Counted from the stretch's first letter, positions 34,072-42,998 are shown. The stretch: 64,000 nucleotides of DNA from SZUA-117 sp964630795 (GCA_964630795.1 CAZVWF010000002.1:1-64000); one strand, 5' to 3'. Notes: generated from the sequence alone by a model not told the origin. Made by a program: numbers and translations.

Positions 34072-34856
34072 CAGACATCTATAACTTTCGCCGTGGCACG
34101 ATGCCGTTGCTCATCAGCATTCCTCATGATGGGCGAGCTCTGATGCCGGGGCAGTCGGGCCTCATGACCGACGCGGGCCTCGCGATCCCGGATACGGACT
34201 GGAACGTGAGGCAGTTGTACGCCTTCGCAGCGGACATGGGTGCCAGCGTGATCTCTGCCAATTACTCACGGTACGTCGTCGACCTCAATCGCCCGGCGGA
34301 CGATACGTCGCTTTATCCAGGGCAGATGTCGACCGGTTTGTGTCCCTTGCAGACGTTCTCAGGCGAGGACCTGTACGAAGAACTAGGCGCTATTACTGGC
34401 GAGGAGCGTGCCCGGCGCGCACGGACCTACTGGCACCCGTACCACGACAAGATCGAGTCCACATTAACTAAGCTGAAGGATGAGTTCGGTCATGCGCTGT
34501 TGTGGGACGCACATTCCATCAGGGGCGTCGTACCGGCGCTTTTCGATGGTGAACTGCCGGACCTCAACTTCGGCACCAACGATGGCAGCAGTTGCGCGGC
34601 TTCCCTGTCTGACACGGTCGCCGGCCTGGCAGCAGCAACGACCTGGACGACGGTTGTCGATGGGCGCTTCAAAGGTGGTTATATCACCCGGCACTACGGT
34701 GATCCGGCAGACAATGTGCACGCCATCCAGCTGGAGCTGGCGCAGCGAACCTACATGGACGAGGCATCCACGGTGTATGACGAGCAGCGCGCGAGGCCAC
34801 TCCAGGATACTCTCAGGCACCTGCTGCAGGCCTTCACCGGCGCGGCGCGGGCCTGA
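34068..34856 (+). CDS. hutG: N-formylglutamate deformylase
   Basis: The 262-residue metal-dependent amidase releases formate and glutamate from N-formylglutamate. Motifs are MPLLISIPHDGRAL (His and Asp ligands), SRYVVDLNRP, YWHPYHDKI and WDAHSIRGVVP, followed by GGYITRHYGDP. ATG at 34068 overlaps the hutH stop by four bases. This closes the hut operon; formate from this step could be oxidised by the formate dehydrogenase encoded 1.7 kb downstream. Confidence 0.95.
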   Translation: MTDIYNFRRGTMPLLISIPHDGRALMPGQSGLMTDAGLAIPDTDWNVRQLYAFAADMGASVISANYSRYVVDLNRPADDTSLYPGQMSTGLCPLQTFSGEDLYEELGAITGEERARRARTYWHPYHDKIESTLTKLKDEFGHALLWDAHSIRGVVPALFDGELPDLNFGTNDGSSCAASLSDTVAGLAAATTWTTVVDGRFKGGYITRHYGDPADNVHAIQLELAQRTYMDEASTVYDEQRARPLQDTLRHLLQAFTGAARA

Positions 34857-34968
34857 TATTCAGCGTGCTGTCAGGAACCAGCAGCTGTTCCAGGGTGCCT
34901 GTAAATGACGTATTCCGGTGCGCTATCATACGTAACACGTGTCCCCCGTCCGGATCAGGAACCAGGCT

Positions 34969-35511
34969 ATGAAAAAAGTGCTGTTTACCCTATTTTCCTT
35001 CATTGTCTTCTTGCCCTTGAGCGCGTCTGCCGATACTGCGGCCGAGCTGGATGCCAAGGTCGACGAAGCCATCCACAATTTCCAGTCGGAAGTAGACGGT
35101 GCGGACGTATTCCTGCAGCAGTCCGCCGGTTACCTTGTTTTTCCCCGGGTCATCAAGGTCGGGATAGGGCTGGGTGCAGAAACCGGTGAGGGCGCCTTGC
35201 GCGTCGGGGGTAGTTCCACCGCCTATTACCGGACAACCTCCGGTTCCTTCGGATTTCAGCTGGGCGCCCAGGCCAAGTCGATCGTTATCGCGTTCATGAC
35301 CGAAGAGTCGCTGGAACAGTTTCAGACGAGTTCGGGCTGGCAAGTTGGCCTTGATGGTTCAGTCGCATTAATCGACCTGGGCGCAGGCAAGCAGATTAAC
35401 AATACGAATATCAAGGACCCGGTCGTGGGCTTCATCTTTGGCGCGAAGGGCCTGATGTATAACTTGACGCTCGAAGGCACGAAGATCTCTAGGGTTCAAA
35501 AAGACCGCTAG
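34969..35511 (+). CDS. Secreted SYLF/YSC84-domain lipid-binding protein
   Basis: The 180-residue protein has a signal peptide (MKKVLFTLFSFIVFLPLSASA) and a SYLF domain: ADVFLQQSAGYLVFPRVIKVGIGLGAETGEGAL shows the repeated glycine-rich strands (motifs SAGYLVFP and GIGLGAE). In other organisms this domain binds phosphoinositides or membrane lipids. Bacterial members are periplasmic or surface proteins with no clear role. Start ATG at 34969 after a typical gene spacing of 112 bases from hutG; an earlier ATG at 34939 would spoil the signal peptide. A weak terminator-like A/T hairpin overlaps its end. Confidence 0.88.
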   Translation: MKKVLFTLFSFIVFLPLSASADTAAELDAKVDEAIHNFQSEVDGADVFLQQSAGYLVFPRVIKVGIGLGAETGEGALRVGGSSTAYYRTTSGSFGFQLGAQAKSIVIAFMTEESLEQFQTSSGWQVGLDGSVALIDLGAGKQINNTNIKDPVVGFIFGAKGLMYNLTLEGTKISRVQKDR

Positions 35512-35785
35512 GTTTTTTCTTGCTGATGCCGCCGGTCGGGATGCAAAGCGCCGACCGCAGGCCGCTACAAAAATAAATGGCGGAACGTGGTCGTTACGCC
35601 AAACACCCGGGCAAGATGCTCAAAGACGAATCCCAGGCATTTCTGTGACCTGTGAGAATCATCCAGCTCGATCCCGTCTGAGGTGTTGCGGTTCTGGCAG
35701 GTGTCTTCATTCTTTTCGACCGGGTACTGAAGGCAAGGATCGAAGCGTGACTGATGGACAAAGACGACAAACAGGATAATGCGCA
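35512..35785. other. Intergenic region with an unassigned hairpin
   Basis: The 274 bases between the SYLF gene and the glutathione transferase hold no confident gene. A seven-base inverted repeat, CGGTCGG at 35533-35539 and CCGACCG at 35551-35557, could form a hairpin with an 11-base loop, but no T-tract follows, so it is not a standard terminator. Confidence 0.45.
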
Positions 35786-36418
35786 ATGATTGATCTATAT
35801 ACCTGGACAACACCGAATGGGCGTAAAGCGTCCATCATGCTCGAAGAAACCGGGCTGGAGTACACGGTGCATCCGGTCAATATTGGTGAGGACGAGCAGT
35901 TTGCGCCGGAGTTCCTGAAGATCAGTCCCAACAACAAAATCCCCGCCATCGTCGATCAGGATGAAGGCATCGCGATGATGGAGTCTGGCGCAATTCTTAT
36001 CTATCTCGCCGAAAAAACCGGTCGATTGTTATCCAGCGACCGCAAGACTCGCGTGAAAACCCTCGAGTGGCTGATGTTCCAGAAGGCGGGCGTTGGGCCA
36101 ATGCTCGGTCAGGCGCACCATTTCCTGAAGTTCAATCCCGACGCTTCGGAATATGCTTCAGAGCGCTATGCGGAAGAGGCCAGGCGTCTTTATGGTGTCA
36201 TGGACAGACGCCTGGGTGAAGTGTCATATCTGGCAGGCGAGGAGTACTCGATCGCCGACATCGCGACCTGGCCCTGGATATCCCGATACGAGTGGCAGCA
36301 AATCGATCTGAATGAATTTCCGAACGTCAGGCGCTGGTATGTTGAGATCGCCGAACGGCCTGCCGTACAGGCAGGCTATGACATACCCCGGAAGGTTAGC
36401 GATATCCCGATACCCTGA
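35786..36418 (+). CDS. Glutathione S-transferase, YfcG-like disulfide oxidoreductase
   Basis: The 210-residue protein begins MIDLYTWTTPNGRKASIMLEE, the N-terminal thioredoxin half of the Nu-class/YfcG group, with the glutathione site KISPNNKIPAIVD and MMESGAILIYLAE. The C-terminal all-helical half ends ADIATWPWISRYEW. YfcG relatives reduce small disulfides with glutathione rather than conjugating xenobiotics. The active-site Thr/Asn pair (TPNG) is kept. Stands alone between the SYLF gene and the convergent fdsA. Confidence 0.92.
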   Translation: MIDLYTWTTPNGRKASIMLEETGLEYTVHPVNIGEDEQFAPEFLKISPNNKIPAIVDQDEGIAMMESGAILIYLAEKTGRLLSSDRKTRVKTLEWLMFQKAGVGPMLGQAHHFLKFNPDASEYASERYAEEARRLYGVMDRRLGEVSYLAGEEYSIADIATWPWISRYEWQQIDLNEFPNVRRWYVEIAERPAVQAGYDIPRKVSDIPIP

Positions 36419-36550
36419 CCGCCGATAAGCCCCGGTGATTTTGCAGTCGGCGCTGCAGTCATCGAATGACCGGTTGGTGCAGGAGGGGTCATGCGGCCGT
36501 GGAGGCGGGTGTGTTCAACATTGCCAATTTACCCGCTCGTGGAAAAGCGG

Positions 36551-39385
36551 CTAACTCGTTTCTGCGAGTCGTTCCTGCTCCCTGGCGCGTTTCTCGAACC
36601 CTTCCTGCCACTTCGAGCGATGCACGGCGGGTGCAACCTGAACCGCCGTCACCTTGTACTCGGGGCAGTTGGTCGCCCAATCGGAGTACTCAGTCGTTAC
36701 GACGTTGGCGCCCGTCGCCGGATCGTGGAAGGTCATATAGACGACGCCCGGCGAAACGCGTTCGCTGATCGTTGCCTTGACAGTGGTGTCGCCTTTTCGG
36801 CTTGCCAGCGATACGGTGTCGCCCTCATTGATGCCACGATTTTCGGCATCGTGCGGATGGATTTCGAGCAGGTCTTCAGGATACCAGGCCATATTCTCGG
36901 TGCGCCGCGTCTGCGCCCCGACGTTGTACTGGCTCAGGATGCGACCGGTCGTCAGCAGTAAGGGGAACCTGGCGTTGGTCCGCTCTTTCGTCGGCACATA
37001 TTCGGTCTCGACGAAAAGGCCTTTACCACGCACGAAGTTATCGATGTGCATGATGGGCGTGCCCAGTGGCGCGTCTGCATTGCATGGCCACTGGACGCTG
37101 CCAACCTCGTCGAGGTGTTTGAACGATACACCGGCAAACGTCGGCGTCAGTTCCGCCACCTCGTCCATGATTTCGGCTTCAGCCTGGTAGTTCATGTCGT
37201 AGCCGAGCGCCTGCGCGAGGTCTTGCGTAATCAGCCACTCGGGCTTGCCTTGCTTCGGTTTCATGACCGGGCGTACGCGATTGATGCGCCTTTCCGCATT
37301 AATGAAGGTGCCGTCTTTCTCGAGAAATGACGTGCCGGGCAAAAAGACATGGGCGAACTTGGACGTTTCGTTCAGGAACAGGTCCTGCACAACGACGCAC
37401 TCCATGCTCTCGAAGGCTGCTTCTACATGCTGGGTGTTCGGATCCGACTGCGCAAGGTCCTCGCCCTGGATGTACATACCTTTGAATTCGCCGGCGATTG
37501 CTGCGTCAAACATGTTGGGAATACGAAACCCGGGCTCCGGATCGAGCTGGACGCCCCAATGTTGTTCGAATGAACCGCGCACGTCGTCATCCTGAACCGG
37601 TCGGTAGCCCGGCAGCTCATGCGGGAACGAGCCGACATCGCAGGAACCCTGTACATTGTTCTGACCGCGCAGCGGGTTTACGCCAACGCCGGACTGGCCA
37701 ATGTTACCCGTGGCCATGGCAAGGTTGGCCATGCCCATGACCATCGTCGATCCCTGGCTGTGCTCTGAAACGCCCAGCCCATAGTAGATGGCAGCGCGAC
37801 CACCGGTTGCGTAAAGCCTCGCAGCTCTGCGAATGTCGTCTGCCGGTACGCCGGAAATCTCGGACACCATCTCGGGTGAGTTCTCGGCCTTCAGGACCTG
37901 CTTTTTCCAGGCCTCGTAGGATTCGAGGTCGCAGCGATCCTCGATGTACTGGTCCGCAGCCAGACCTTCCTTGACGATGACATGTGCGAATGCATTGATC
38001 ATCGGGACGTTGGTACCCGGCTGTAGCGGCAGATGGAAATCCGCCTCGATGTGCGGCGAGCGCACGAGATCAATCGAACGCGGGTCCACGACGATCAGTT
38101 TGGCACCCTCGCGCAGTCGTCGCTTCATCTGTGAACCGAAGACGGGATGCGCTTCTGTAGGATTCGCGCCGATGACCAGGATGACATCGGCATCCATGAC
38201 ACTTTCAAAGGGCTGCGTTCCCGCGGAGGTGCCGAGTGTCTGTTTCAGGCCGTAACCCGTCGGCGAATGACAAACGCGTGCACAGGTATCGACGTTGTTA
38301 TTGCCGAATGCCGCACGAATCAGTTTTTGAACGACATAGATTTCTTCGATCGAGCACCGCGATGAGGTAATGCCGCCGATCGACTTGCGCCCGTGCCTGG
38401 TCTGGATCTCCTTGAAGCGCTTCGCCGCGTGCTGAATTGCTTCATCCCAGGAGACAACCGTCCAGGGGTCGTGAATGCTGTCACGGATCATGGGATTCAG
38501 GACGCGTTCCTTGTGTGTCGCGTAACCCCAGGCGAATCGACCTTTCACGCAGCTGTGGCCCTGGTTGGCGCCACCGTTTTTGTATGGCGTCATGCGGACG
38601 ACCTGGTCGCCCTTCATGTCGGCCTTGAATGAGCAACCGACGCCGCAATAGGCGCAGGTCGTGATAACGCTGTGCTCGGGCTGGCCGTGATCAATGATGG
38701 ACTTCTCCATCAGGGTCGCGGTCGGGCAGGCTTGCACGCAGGCGCCGCAGGACACGCATTCGGAATCGAGGAAGGGTTCGCTGATACCGGCAGAAACCTT
38801 GGACTCGAATCCGCGGCCTTCGATCGTCAGTGCAAACGTTCCCTGAACTTCGTCACATGCGCGTACGCATCTCGAGCAGACAATGCACTTTGACGGATCG
38901 AACGAAAAATAGGGATTACTGGCGTCGACTGTGGCGTCGAGGTGGTTCTCACCGTCGAAGCCATAGCGCACGTCGCGGAGACCGACAGCACCGGCCATGT
39001 CCTGCAATTCGCAGTCGCCGTTGGCCGAACAGGTCAGGCAGTCCAGCGGATGATCGGAAATATAGAGCTCCATGACGTTGCGTCTCAGGTTGGCGAGCGC
39101 ATCCGTCTGGGTTCTGATTTTCATGCCGGACTCAACCGGCGTTGTGCAGGAGGCGGGGTAGCCTTTGCGGCCTTCGACTTCGACCAGGCACAAACGACAG
39201 GAGCCGAACGGCTTCAGGCTATCCGTGGCACACAGCTTCGGGATATCGACGCCCGATTCACGGGCGGCTCTCAGGATGGTACTGCCGGCTTTGACGCGCG
39301 CGGGGAGGCCGTCGATTTCAACGTCGATGGTCTCCTCGCTGGTGGAGGTCGGTGTGCCGAGGTCTGGTTCTCGCGTCGGATTCAT
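36551..39385 (-). CDS. fdsA: NAD-dependent formate dehydrogenase, molybdenum subunit FdsA
   Basis: The 944-residue catalytic subunit oxidises formate to CO2. The N-terminal 2Fe-2S domain has Cys at 52, 63, 66 and 80. A NuoG-like Cys-rich/His segment follows (DHPLDCLTCSANGDCELQ), then two 4Fe-4S ferredoxin motifs (CIVCSRCVRACDE, CVSCGACVQACPT). Next comes the bis-MGD domain with CAYCGVGCSF and the active-site VCHSPTGYGL, where Cys, not selenocysteine, ligates Mo. ATG at 39385 overlaps the fdsB stop by four bases. FdsA is cytoplasmic and passes electrons through FdsB to NAD+. Last gene of the operon fdhD-fdsG-fdsB-fdsA. Confidence 0.96.
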   Translation of the reverse strand: MNPTREPDLGTPTSTSEETIDVEIDGLPARVKAGSTILRAARESGVDIPKLCATDSLKPFGSCRLCLVEVEGRKGYPASCTTPVESGMKIRTQTDALANLRRNVMELYISDHPLDCLTCSANGDCELQDMAGAVGLRDVRYGFDGENHLDATVDASNPYFSFDPSKCIVCSRCVRACDEVQGTFALTIEGRGFESKVSAGISEPFLDSECVSCGACVQACPTATLMEKSIIDHGQPEHSVITTCAYCGVGCSFKADMKGDQVVRMTPYKNGGANQGHSCVKGRFAWGYATHKERVLNPMIRDSIHDPWTVVSWDEAIQHAAKRFKEIQTRHGRKSIGGITSSRCSIEEIYVVQKLIRAAFGNNNVDTCARVCHSPTGYGLKQTLGTSAGTQPFESVMDADVILVIGANPTEAHPVFGSQMKRRLREGAKLIVVDPRSIDLVRSPHIEADFHLPLQPGTNVPMINAFAHVIVKEGLAADQYIEDRCDLESYEAWKKQVLKAENSPEMVSEISGVPADDIRRAARLYATGGRAAIYYGLGVSEHSQGSTMVMGMANLAMATGNIGQSGVGVNPLRGQNNVQGSCDVGSFPHELPGYRPVQDDDVRGSFEQHWGVQLDPEPGFRIPNMFDAAIAGEFKGMYIQGEDLAQSDPNTQHVEAAFESMECVVVQDLFLNETSKFAHVFLPGTSFLEKDGTFINAERRINRVRPVMKPKQGKPEWLITQDLAQALGYDMNYQAEAEIMDEVAELTPTFAGVSFKHLDEVGSVQWPCNADAPLGTPIMHIDNFVRGKGLFVETEYVPTKERTNARFPLLLTTGRILSQYNVGAQTRRTENMAWYPEDLLEIHPHDAENRGINEGDTVSLASRKGDTTVKATISERVSPGVVYMTFHDPATGANVVTTEYSDWATNCPEYKVTAVQVAPAVHRSKWQEGFEKRAREQERLAETS

Positions 39386-40905
39386 TTCTCGAAGTCCTCC
39401 GGAAAGTATTTTAGCGCACTGCGGACCGGGAACGGTGTCATTCCGCCCATTGCACATAAGGATCCGTCGACCATGGTGTCACACAAGTCATTGAGAAGGT
39501 TAATATTTTCGCCCCTGTTCTCATTGGCGACGATGCGGTCGATGACCTCGACGCCCCGCACTGCACCAATCCGGCAGGGCGTGCATTTCCCGCAGGATTC
39601 GATCGCGCAGAATTCCATGGCGAAGCGGGCTTGTGCGGCCATGTCCACGGTATCGTCGAAAACGACGATACCGCCGTGGCCAATCATCGCGCCGATGTCG
39701 GCAAATGCCTCGTAATCCAGTGGCGTATCGAGCTGGTCGGTGGTGAGATAAGCGCCCAGGGGACCGCCGATCTGCACGGCACGAACCGGCCGGCCGCTCA
39801 TCGTGCCACCGCCGAAATCCTCAACCAGTTCGCGCACGGTGAGTCCGAACGCTTTTTCGACCAGCCCGCCGCGCTTGATGTTCCCCGCCAGTTGAAAGGC
39901 CAGCGTACCCTTGGATCGATTGACACCGTAACCCGAATATTCTTCACTGCCCATCGCCAGGATCAGTGGCACCGATGCGAGCGAGACGACGTTGTTGACA
40001 ACGGTCGGTTTGCCGAAAAGGCCTTCAATGGCAGGCAACGGCGGCTTGTAACGAATGACGCCGGCTTTGCCCTCGAGGCTCTCGAGCATCGCCGTTTCCT
40101 CGCCGCAGACGTAGGAGCCGGCCCCCAAATGTATGTCGATGTCGAAGCTGAACCCGGATCCCTGGATATCTTCCCCGAGCCAGTTCGCCTCCCGTGCTGT
40201 CGTGAGCGCTTGATCCAGCACTCGTCGAGTTACCGGGTACTCGGAGCGCAGGTAGATATAGCCTTTGCTGGCGCCGACCGCGTAGCCTGCGATAACCATG
40301 CCTTCGATGAGTGTGAGCGGATCACTCTCCATCAGGATTCGATCCGAAAAAGTACCGCTGTCACCTTCATCGGCATTGCAGGCAATATATTTTTGATCGC
40401 CCTCGGCATCGGCAACGGTCTGCCATTTGATCCCGGTCGGGAACCCGGCACCGCCACGACCGCGCAGTCCCGATTCCTTGACCTGCTCAAGCGTGTATCC
40501 GGGCCCGCTATCGAACGCTTTCTTCAGCCCTTCGAAACCCCGATGAGCGACATAGTCGTCGACTGAAAGAGGATCGATCAGCCCGCAGCGCCGGAATGTC
40601 CAGCGTTCCTGGTCGATCAGGTAGGGAATTTCATTGGTTGGGCCGAGACGCAGCGGATGTTCGCCGCCTTCCAGGAAACCGGCACCGACCAGGCTGTCTA
40701 CGTCATCGACTGTCACCGGACCGTAAGCAATTCGTTGCTCGCCGACAACGATTTCCACCAGTGGTTCCAGCCAGCTTGCGCCCCAGGATCCGTTACGTAC
40801 CAGCCTGACGTTGTCGAGTGTCGCTATTTTCTCAGCAACGTCGTGTGCGCCGACGGAAATCGCGGCTGTTTCCCGCGGAACGTAAACAGTGATCTGCTCA
40901 CTCAT
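39382..40905 (-). CDS. fdsB: Formate dehydrogenase, NADH/FMN subunit FdsB
   Basis: The 507-residue protein is homologous to NuoF of complex I and reduces NAD+. The glycine-rich NADH/FMN motif is GRGGAGFPTGIKWQ, then GDEGDSG/ACNADEGDSGTFSD, GAGSYVCGEETAMLESLEG for FMN, and a 4Fe-4S motif ESCGKCTPCRIG near the C-terminus. An N-terminal thioredoxin-like part (about 140 residues) precedes it, as in Fds-type enzymes. Start taken at 40905 (MSEQITVYV), overlapping fdsG by eight bases; a second ATG lies 21 bases upstream. Confidence 0.95.
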   Translation of the reverse strand: MSEQITVYVPRETAAISVGAHDVAEKIATLDNVRLVRNGSWGASWLEPLVEIVVGEQRIAYGPVTVDDVDSLVGAGFLEGGEHPLRLGPTNEIPYLIDQERWTFRRCGLIDPLSVDDYVAHRGFEGLKKAFDSGPGYTLEQVKESGLRGRGGAGFPTGIKWQTVADAEGDQKYIACNADEGDSGTFSDRILMESDPLTLIEGMVIAGYAVGASKGYIYLRSEYPVTRRVLDQALTTAREANWLGEDIQGSGFSFDIDIHLGAGSYVCGEETAMLESLEGKAGVIRYKPPLPAIEGLFGKPTVVNNVVSLASVPLILAMGSEEYSGYGVNRSKGTLAFQLAGNIKRGGLVEKAFGLTVRELVEDFGGGTMSGRPVRAVQIGGPLGAYLTTDQLDTPLDYEAFADIGAMIGHGGIVVFDDTVDMAAQARFAMEFCAIESCGKCTPCRIGAVRGVEVIDRIVANENRGENINLLNDLCDTMVDGSLCAMGGMTPFPVRSALKYFPEDFEK

Positions 40906-41377
40906 CGTTCGACCCCGCACACGCATCGATCAGCTTGTCGAGTTTGCCTGCATCGACCCGTCCGTGAACCTTGTCGTCGATCATGACAGCGGGCGAGCAA
41001 GCGCAGTTGCCGAGGCAGTAAACCGGTTCCAGTGACACGTTGCCGTCTTCGCTGGTGCTATGCATTTCAATGCCGAGTTTGCGCTCGGCATGCGCAGTCA
41101 GTTCGCGGCTACCCATGGCCTGACAGGCTTCAGCCTGGCAGATCTTTACCGTGTGTTTGCCTGGCGGCGTCGTTCGAAAGTCATGATAGAAACTGACCAC
41201 GCCGTGGACATCGGCGCGCGACAGGTTCAGTTCGTCGGCGATTTGTCGAATAGCTTCTTCGCTGACGAATCCATAGCGGTCGACGAAGGCGTGCAACACC
41301 TGAACCAACAGTTCAGGCTTTGCGTCGAACTGATGGATGATCTCGGCGGCAATGCCCGTGTCATGTTTGATGGCCAT
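40898..41377 (-). CDS. fdsG: Formate dehydrogenase 2Fe-2S subunit FdsG
   Basis: The 159-residue NuoE-like subunit has the 2Fe-2S ligands in KICQAEACQAMGS and YCLGNCACSPAVMID. The N-terminal helical part matches the family (FVSEEAIRQIADELNLSRADVHGVVSFYHDF). It passes electrons within the FdsABG complex, near FdsB. It overlaps fdsB by eight bases and follows fdhD after three bases. No FdsD-type delta subunit was recognised in the operon. Confidence 0.95.
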   Translation of the reverse strand: MAIKHDTGIAAEIIHQFDAKPELLVQVLHAFVDRYGFVSEEAIRQIADELNLSRADVHGVVSFYHDFRTTPPGKHTVKICQAEACQAMGSRELTAHAERKLGIEMHSTSEDGNVSLEPVYCLGNCACSPAVMIDDKVHGRVDAGKLDKLIDACAGSNDE

Positions 41378-41380
41378 TCT

Positions 41381-42223
41381 CTACGCGATCCTTCCTTCAT
41401 CCGCATAAATATTGAAAGTCCGATCACGCAGGAAACCGACAAGGGTCATACCGAACTCCCTGGCCGTCTCAACAGCAAGACTGGACGGTGCGCCGACGGC
41501 CACGAGTAACGGTATGCCCGCGACCAGCGTTTTTTGCATTAACTCGAAACTTGCGCGACCAGAGACAAACAGGCCCAGATTGTGACCCGGGACTTTGCCG
41601 GCCTGCATCAGCGCGCCGATGACTTTGTCGGTGGCATTGTGCCGCCCGACGTCCTCGCGAACGAGATGTATTTCACCATCTGGACCGAAGGCGGCAGCGG
41701 CATGCAGCCCACCCGTCTCGACGAAGACGGGTTGCCGTTCGCAGACCTCGCCCGGAAGCCCGATCAAGGCGTCTGAGTGAAAACGGGTGTCGATGCCCGC
41801 CAGGGAACGCAGCCCTGCGACTTGCAAGGCGTCGAGGGAGGCCTTCCCGCAGACGCCGCAGCTTGAGGTCATAAAGAAGTGTCGCTCGAGGCTTGCCAGG
41901 TCAAGTTCGACGTCCGCTGACAGTTCGACTCGAATGGTATTTTGCAGCGCCGTCGACGGGGCTGCCTGCCCGACCAGGTTTGCGGCGAGCACCTGTCCGC
42001 GGTCAGTGATAATGCCCTCGGTAAAGAGAAAGCCGATAGCGAGCTCTATGTCGTTACCGGGCGTTCGCATCGTGATGGAAACAGATTTTGCGGCAGCCGC
42101 ATTCGCCGCATCGGCAACGACCTGGATCTCCAACGGTTCTTCGACCGCAACGACATCGGCCAGTGTCGTTCGGTTTGAACTGCCTGCCTTTTGAATATCG
42201 AATTTTCGACTGTGATCAGTCAT
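41381..42223 (-). CDS. fdhD: Formate dehydrogenase accessory sulfurtransferase FdhD
   Basis: The 280-residue protein transfers sulfur to the molybdenum cofactor of formate dehydrogenase, which is required for activity. The catalytic CxxC pair is in MTSSCGVCGKASLDAL, and conserved segments LAIGFLFTEGI, VREDVGRHNATDKVIGAL and VSGRASFELMQKTL are all present. It is the first gene of the fds operon and overlaps none; fdsG starts three bases after its stop. Start ATG at 42223 is preferred to 42241. The operon order fdhD first is unusual, since fdhD commonly follows the structural genes. Confidence 0.95.
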   Translation of the reverse strand: MTDHSRKFDIQKAGSSNRTTLADVVAVEEPLEIQVVADAANAAAAKSVSITMRTPGNDIELAIGFLFTEGIITDRGQVLAANLVGQAAPSTALQNTIRVELSADVELDLASLERHFFMTSSCGVCGKASLDALQVAGLRSLAGIDTRFHSDALIGLPGEVCERQPVFVETGGLHAAAAFGPDGEIHLVREDVGRHNATDKVIGALMQAGKVPGHNLGLFVSGRASFELMQKTLVAGIPLLVAVGAPSSLAVETAREFGMTLVGFLRDRTFNIYADEGRIA

Positions 42224-42289
42224 ATCTGCTGCTGTTGCCAACGTGCCTGAAACCGGCTGGCGATTATATCGCGCCGATCGGCCCGAAAG

Positions 42290-42475
42290 TCAGTTTGTGG
42301 CCGGTTGTCCGCGCCAGGTGGCGGTTGGCATTTCGGGCCGTGTGATGGCCTGCCGGACATCCAGCAGTTCGGCACGGCGCCGCAGGCTGAATTCGGCGTT
42401 TTTGCCGCGGACGCCCAGGGGTTCGCCGGGATGCAACCGGACCCGCCCGTTCTGCTGCCGTTCAGTTTCGCTCAT
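42290..42475 (-). CDS. Possible small protein upstream of fdhD
   Basis: A 61-codon frame on the same strand as the fds operon ends 66 bases before fdhD. It is rich in Arg, Glu and Gln (MSETERQQNGRV, GKNAEFSLRRRAELLDVRQ), has no membrane segment, and its third codon positions are mostly G or C, as in real genes of this window. GAGGG lies about ten bases upstream of its ATG. It does not resemble the delta subunit FdsD that accompanies some Fds clusters. It may be the true first gene of the operon. Function unknown. Confidence 0.35.
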   Translation of the reverse strand: MSETERQQNGRVRLHPGEPLGVRGKNAEFSLRRRAELLDVRQAITRPEMPTATWRGQPATN

Positions 42476-42518
42476 TACAATTAGGCCCTCGTCGTATCCT
42501 GTTGAGTTTTAATAAAAA

Positions 42519-42533
42519 TGCGAACCATTCGCA
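42519..42533. promoter_or_regulatory. Fur-like palindrome
   Basis: The 15-base sequence TGCGAACCATTCGCA is an inverted repeat of TGCGAA with a three-base centre, and it lies next to an AT-rich tract. It agrees at 10 of 14 informative positions with the Fur consensus TGATAATNATTATCA, and variants with GCGAA arms occur in pseudomonads. It sits in the 189-base space between the small reverse frame and the HiPIP gene, so it may tie one or both to iron supply. Binding is not shown. Confidence 0.4.
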
Positions 42534-42561
42534 ACGAACGGACTCTTTCGGATTGAGTGAA

Positions 42562-42616
42562 AATTCGATTAAGATACGCATCCTTTTTGAGCCTGAATTC
42601 GATTAAGATACGCATC
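42562..42616 (+). repeat. Tandem 21-base direct repeat upstream of HiPIP gene
   Basis: Two identical 21-base units at 42562-42582 and 42596-42616 share ATTCGATTAAGATACGCATC. The centre-to-centre distance is 34 bases, just over three helical turns. Within each unit GATACGCATC is a near-palindrome (eight of ten positions), the form expected of a dimeric regulator site. They lie 48-103 bases upstream of the HiPIP start. Two copies in phase suggest paired operators rather than chance duplication. Confidence 0.6.
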
Positions 42617-42664
42617 GCCTGTCGACGAACGAGCACCGATTTCAAAAATGTTGAGGAGATTCCC

Positions 42665-42988
42665 TTGAGCAAGATCGCAAGACGTCAATTCATGCAGCTG
42701 TCCGCCGTAGCGGCCGCTGGTCTGGTTGTCAGCCCTGGCAAAGAAGCCAAGGCACAAGACATGCCCCGGATCGAGGAAAGTGATCCGGTAGCGCAGTCTC
42801 TCAAATACGTGCATGACGCCAGCACGGTTGATCCGGCGTCGCGGGCAAATCCTGCGGCAGATCAAACCTGCGCAAATTGCGCACTGATCCAGGGCCCGGA
42901 AGGTGATGAATGGCGCCCGTGCCAGATTTTCCCCGGCAAGCTGGTTGCCAATGACGGCTGGTGTTCCGTCTGGGCACCCAAAGCCTGA
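42665..42988 (+). CDS. High-potential iron-sulfur protein (HiPIP), Tat-exported
   Basis: The 107-residue protein carries a twin-arginine signal (ARRQFMQLSAVAAAGLVV) and a mature domain with the four 4Fe-4S Cys at 69, 72, 86 and 100 (CANC, RPCQIF, DGWCSVW), the spacing typical of HiPIPs. HiPIPs carry electrons in the periplasm between cytochrome bc1 and oxidases or reaction centres. The start is TTG at 42665, set by GAGGAG six bases upstream; the open frame continues further upstream but without any signal. A strong terminator follows directly. Confidence 0.93.
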   Translation: MSKIARRQFMQLSAVAAAGLVVSPGKEAKAQDMPRIEESDPVAQSLKYVHDASTVDPASRANPAADQTCANCALIQGPEGDEWRPCQIFPGKLVANDGWCSVWAPKA

Positions 42989-42998
42989 CCAGACAATT

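Noticed and set aside
35533..35557. Seven-base hairpin after the SYLF gene
   Set aside because: No T-tract on either side and a large loop; not a convincing terminator.
35565..35813. Reverse 82-codon frame between the SYLF and GST genes
   Set aside because: It overlaps the start of the glutathione transferase gene and has an irregular composition with no family resemblance.
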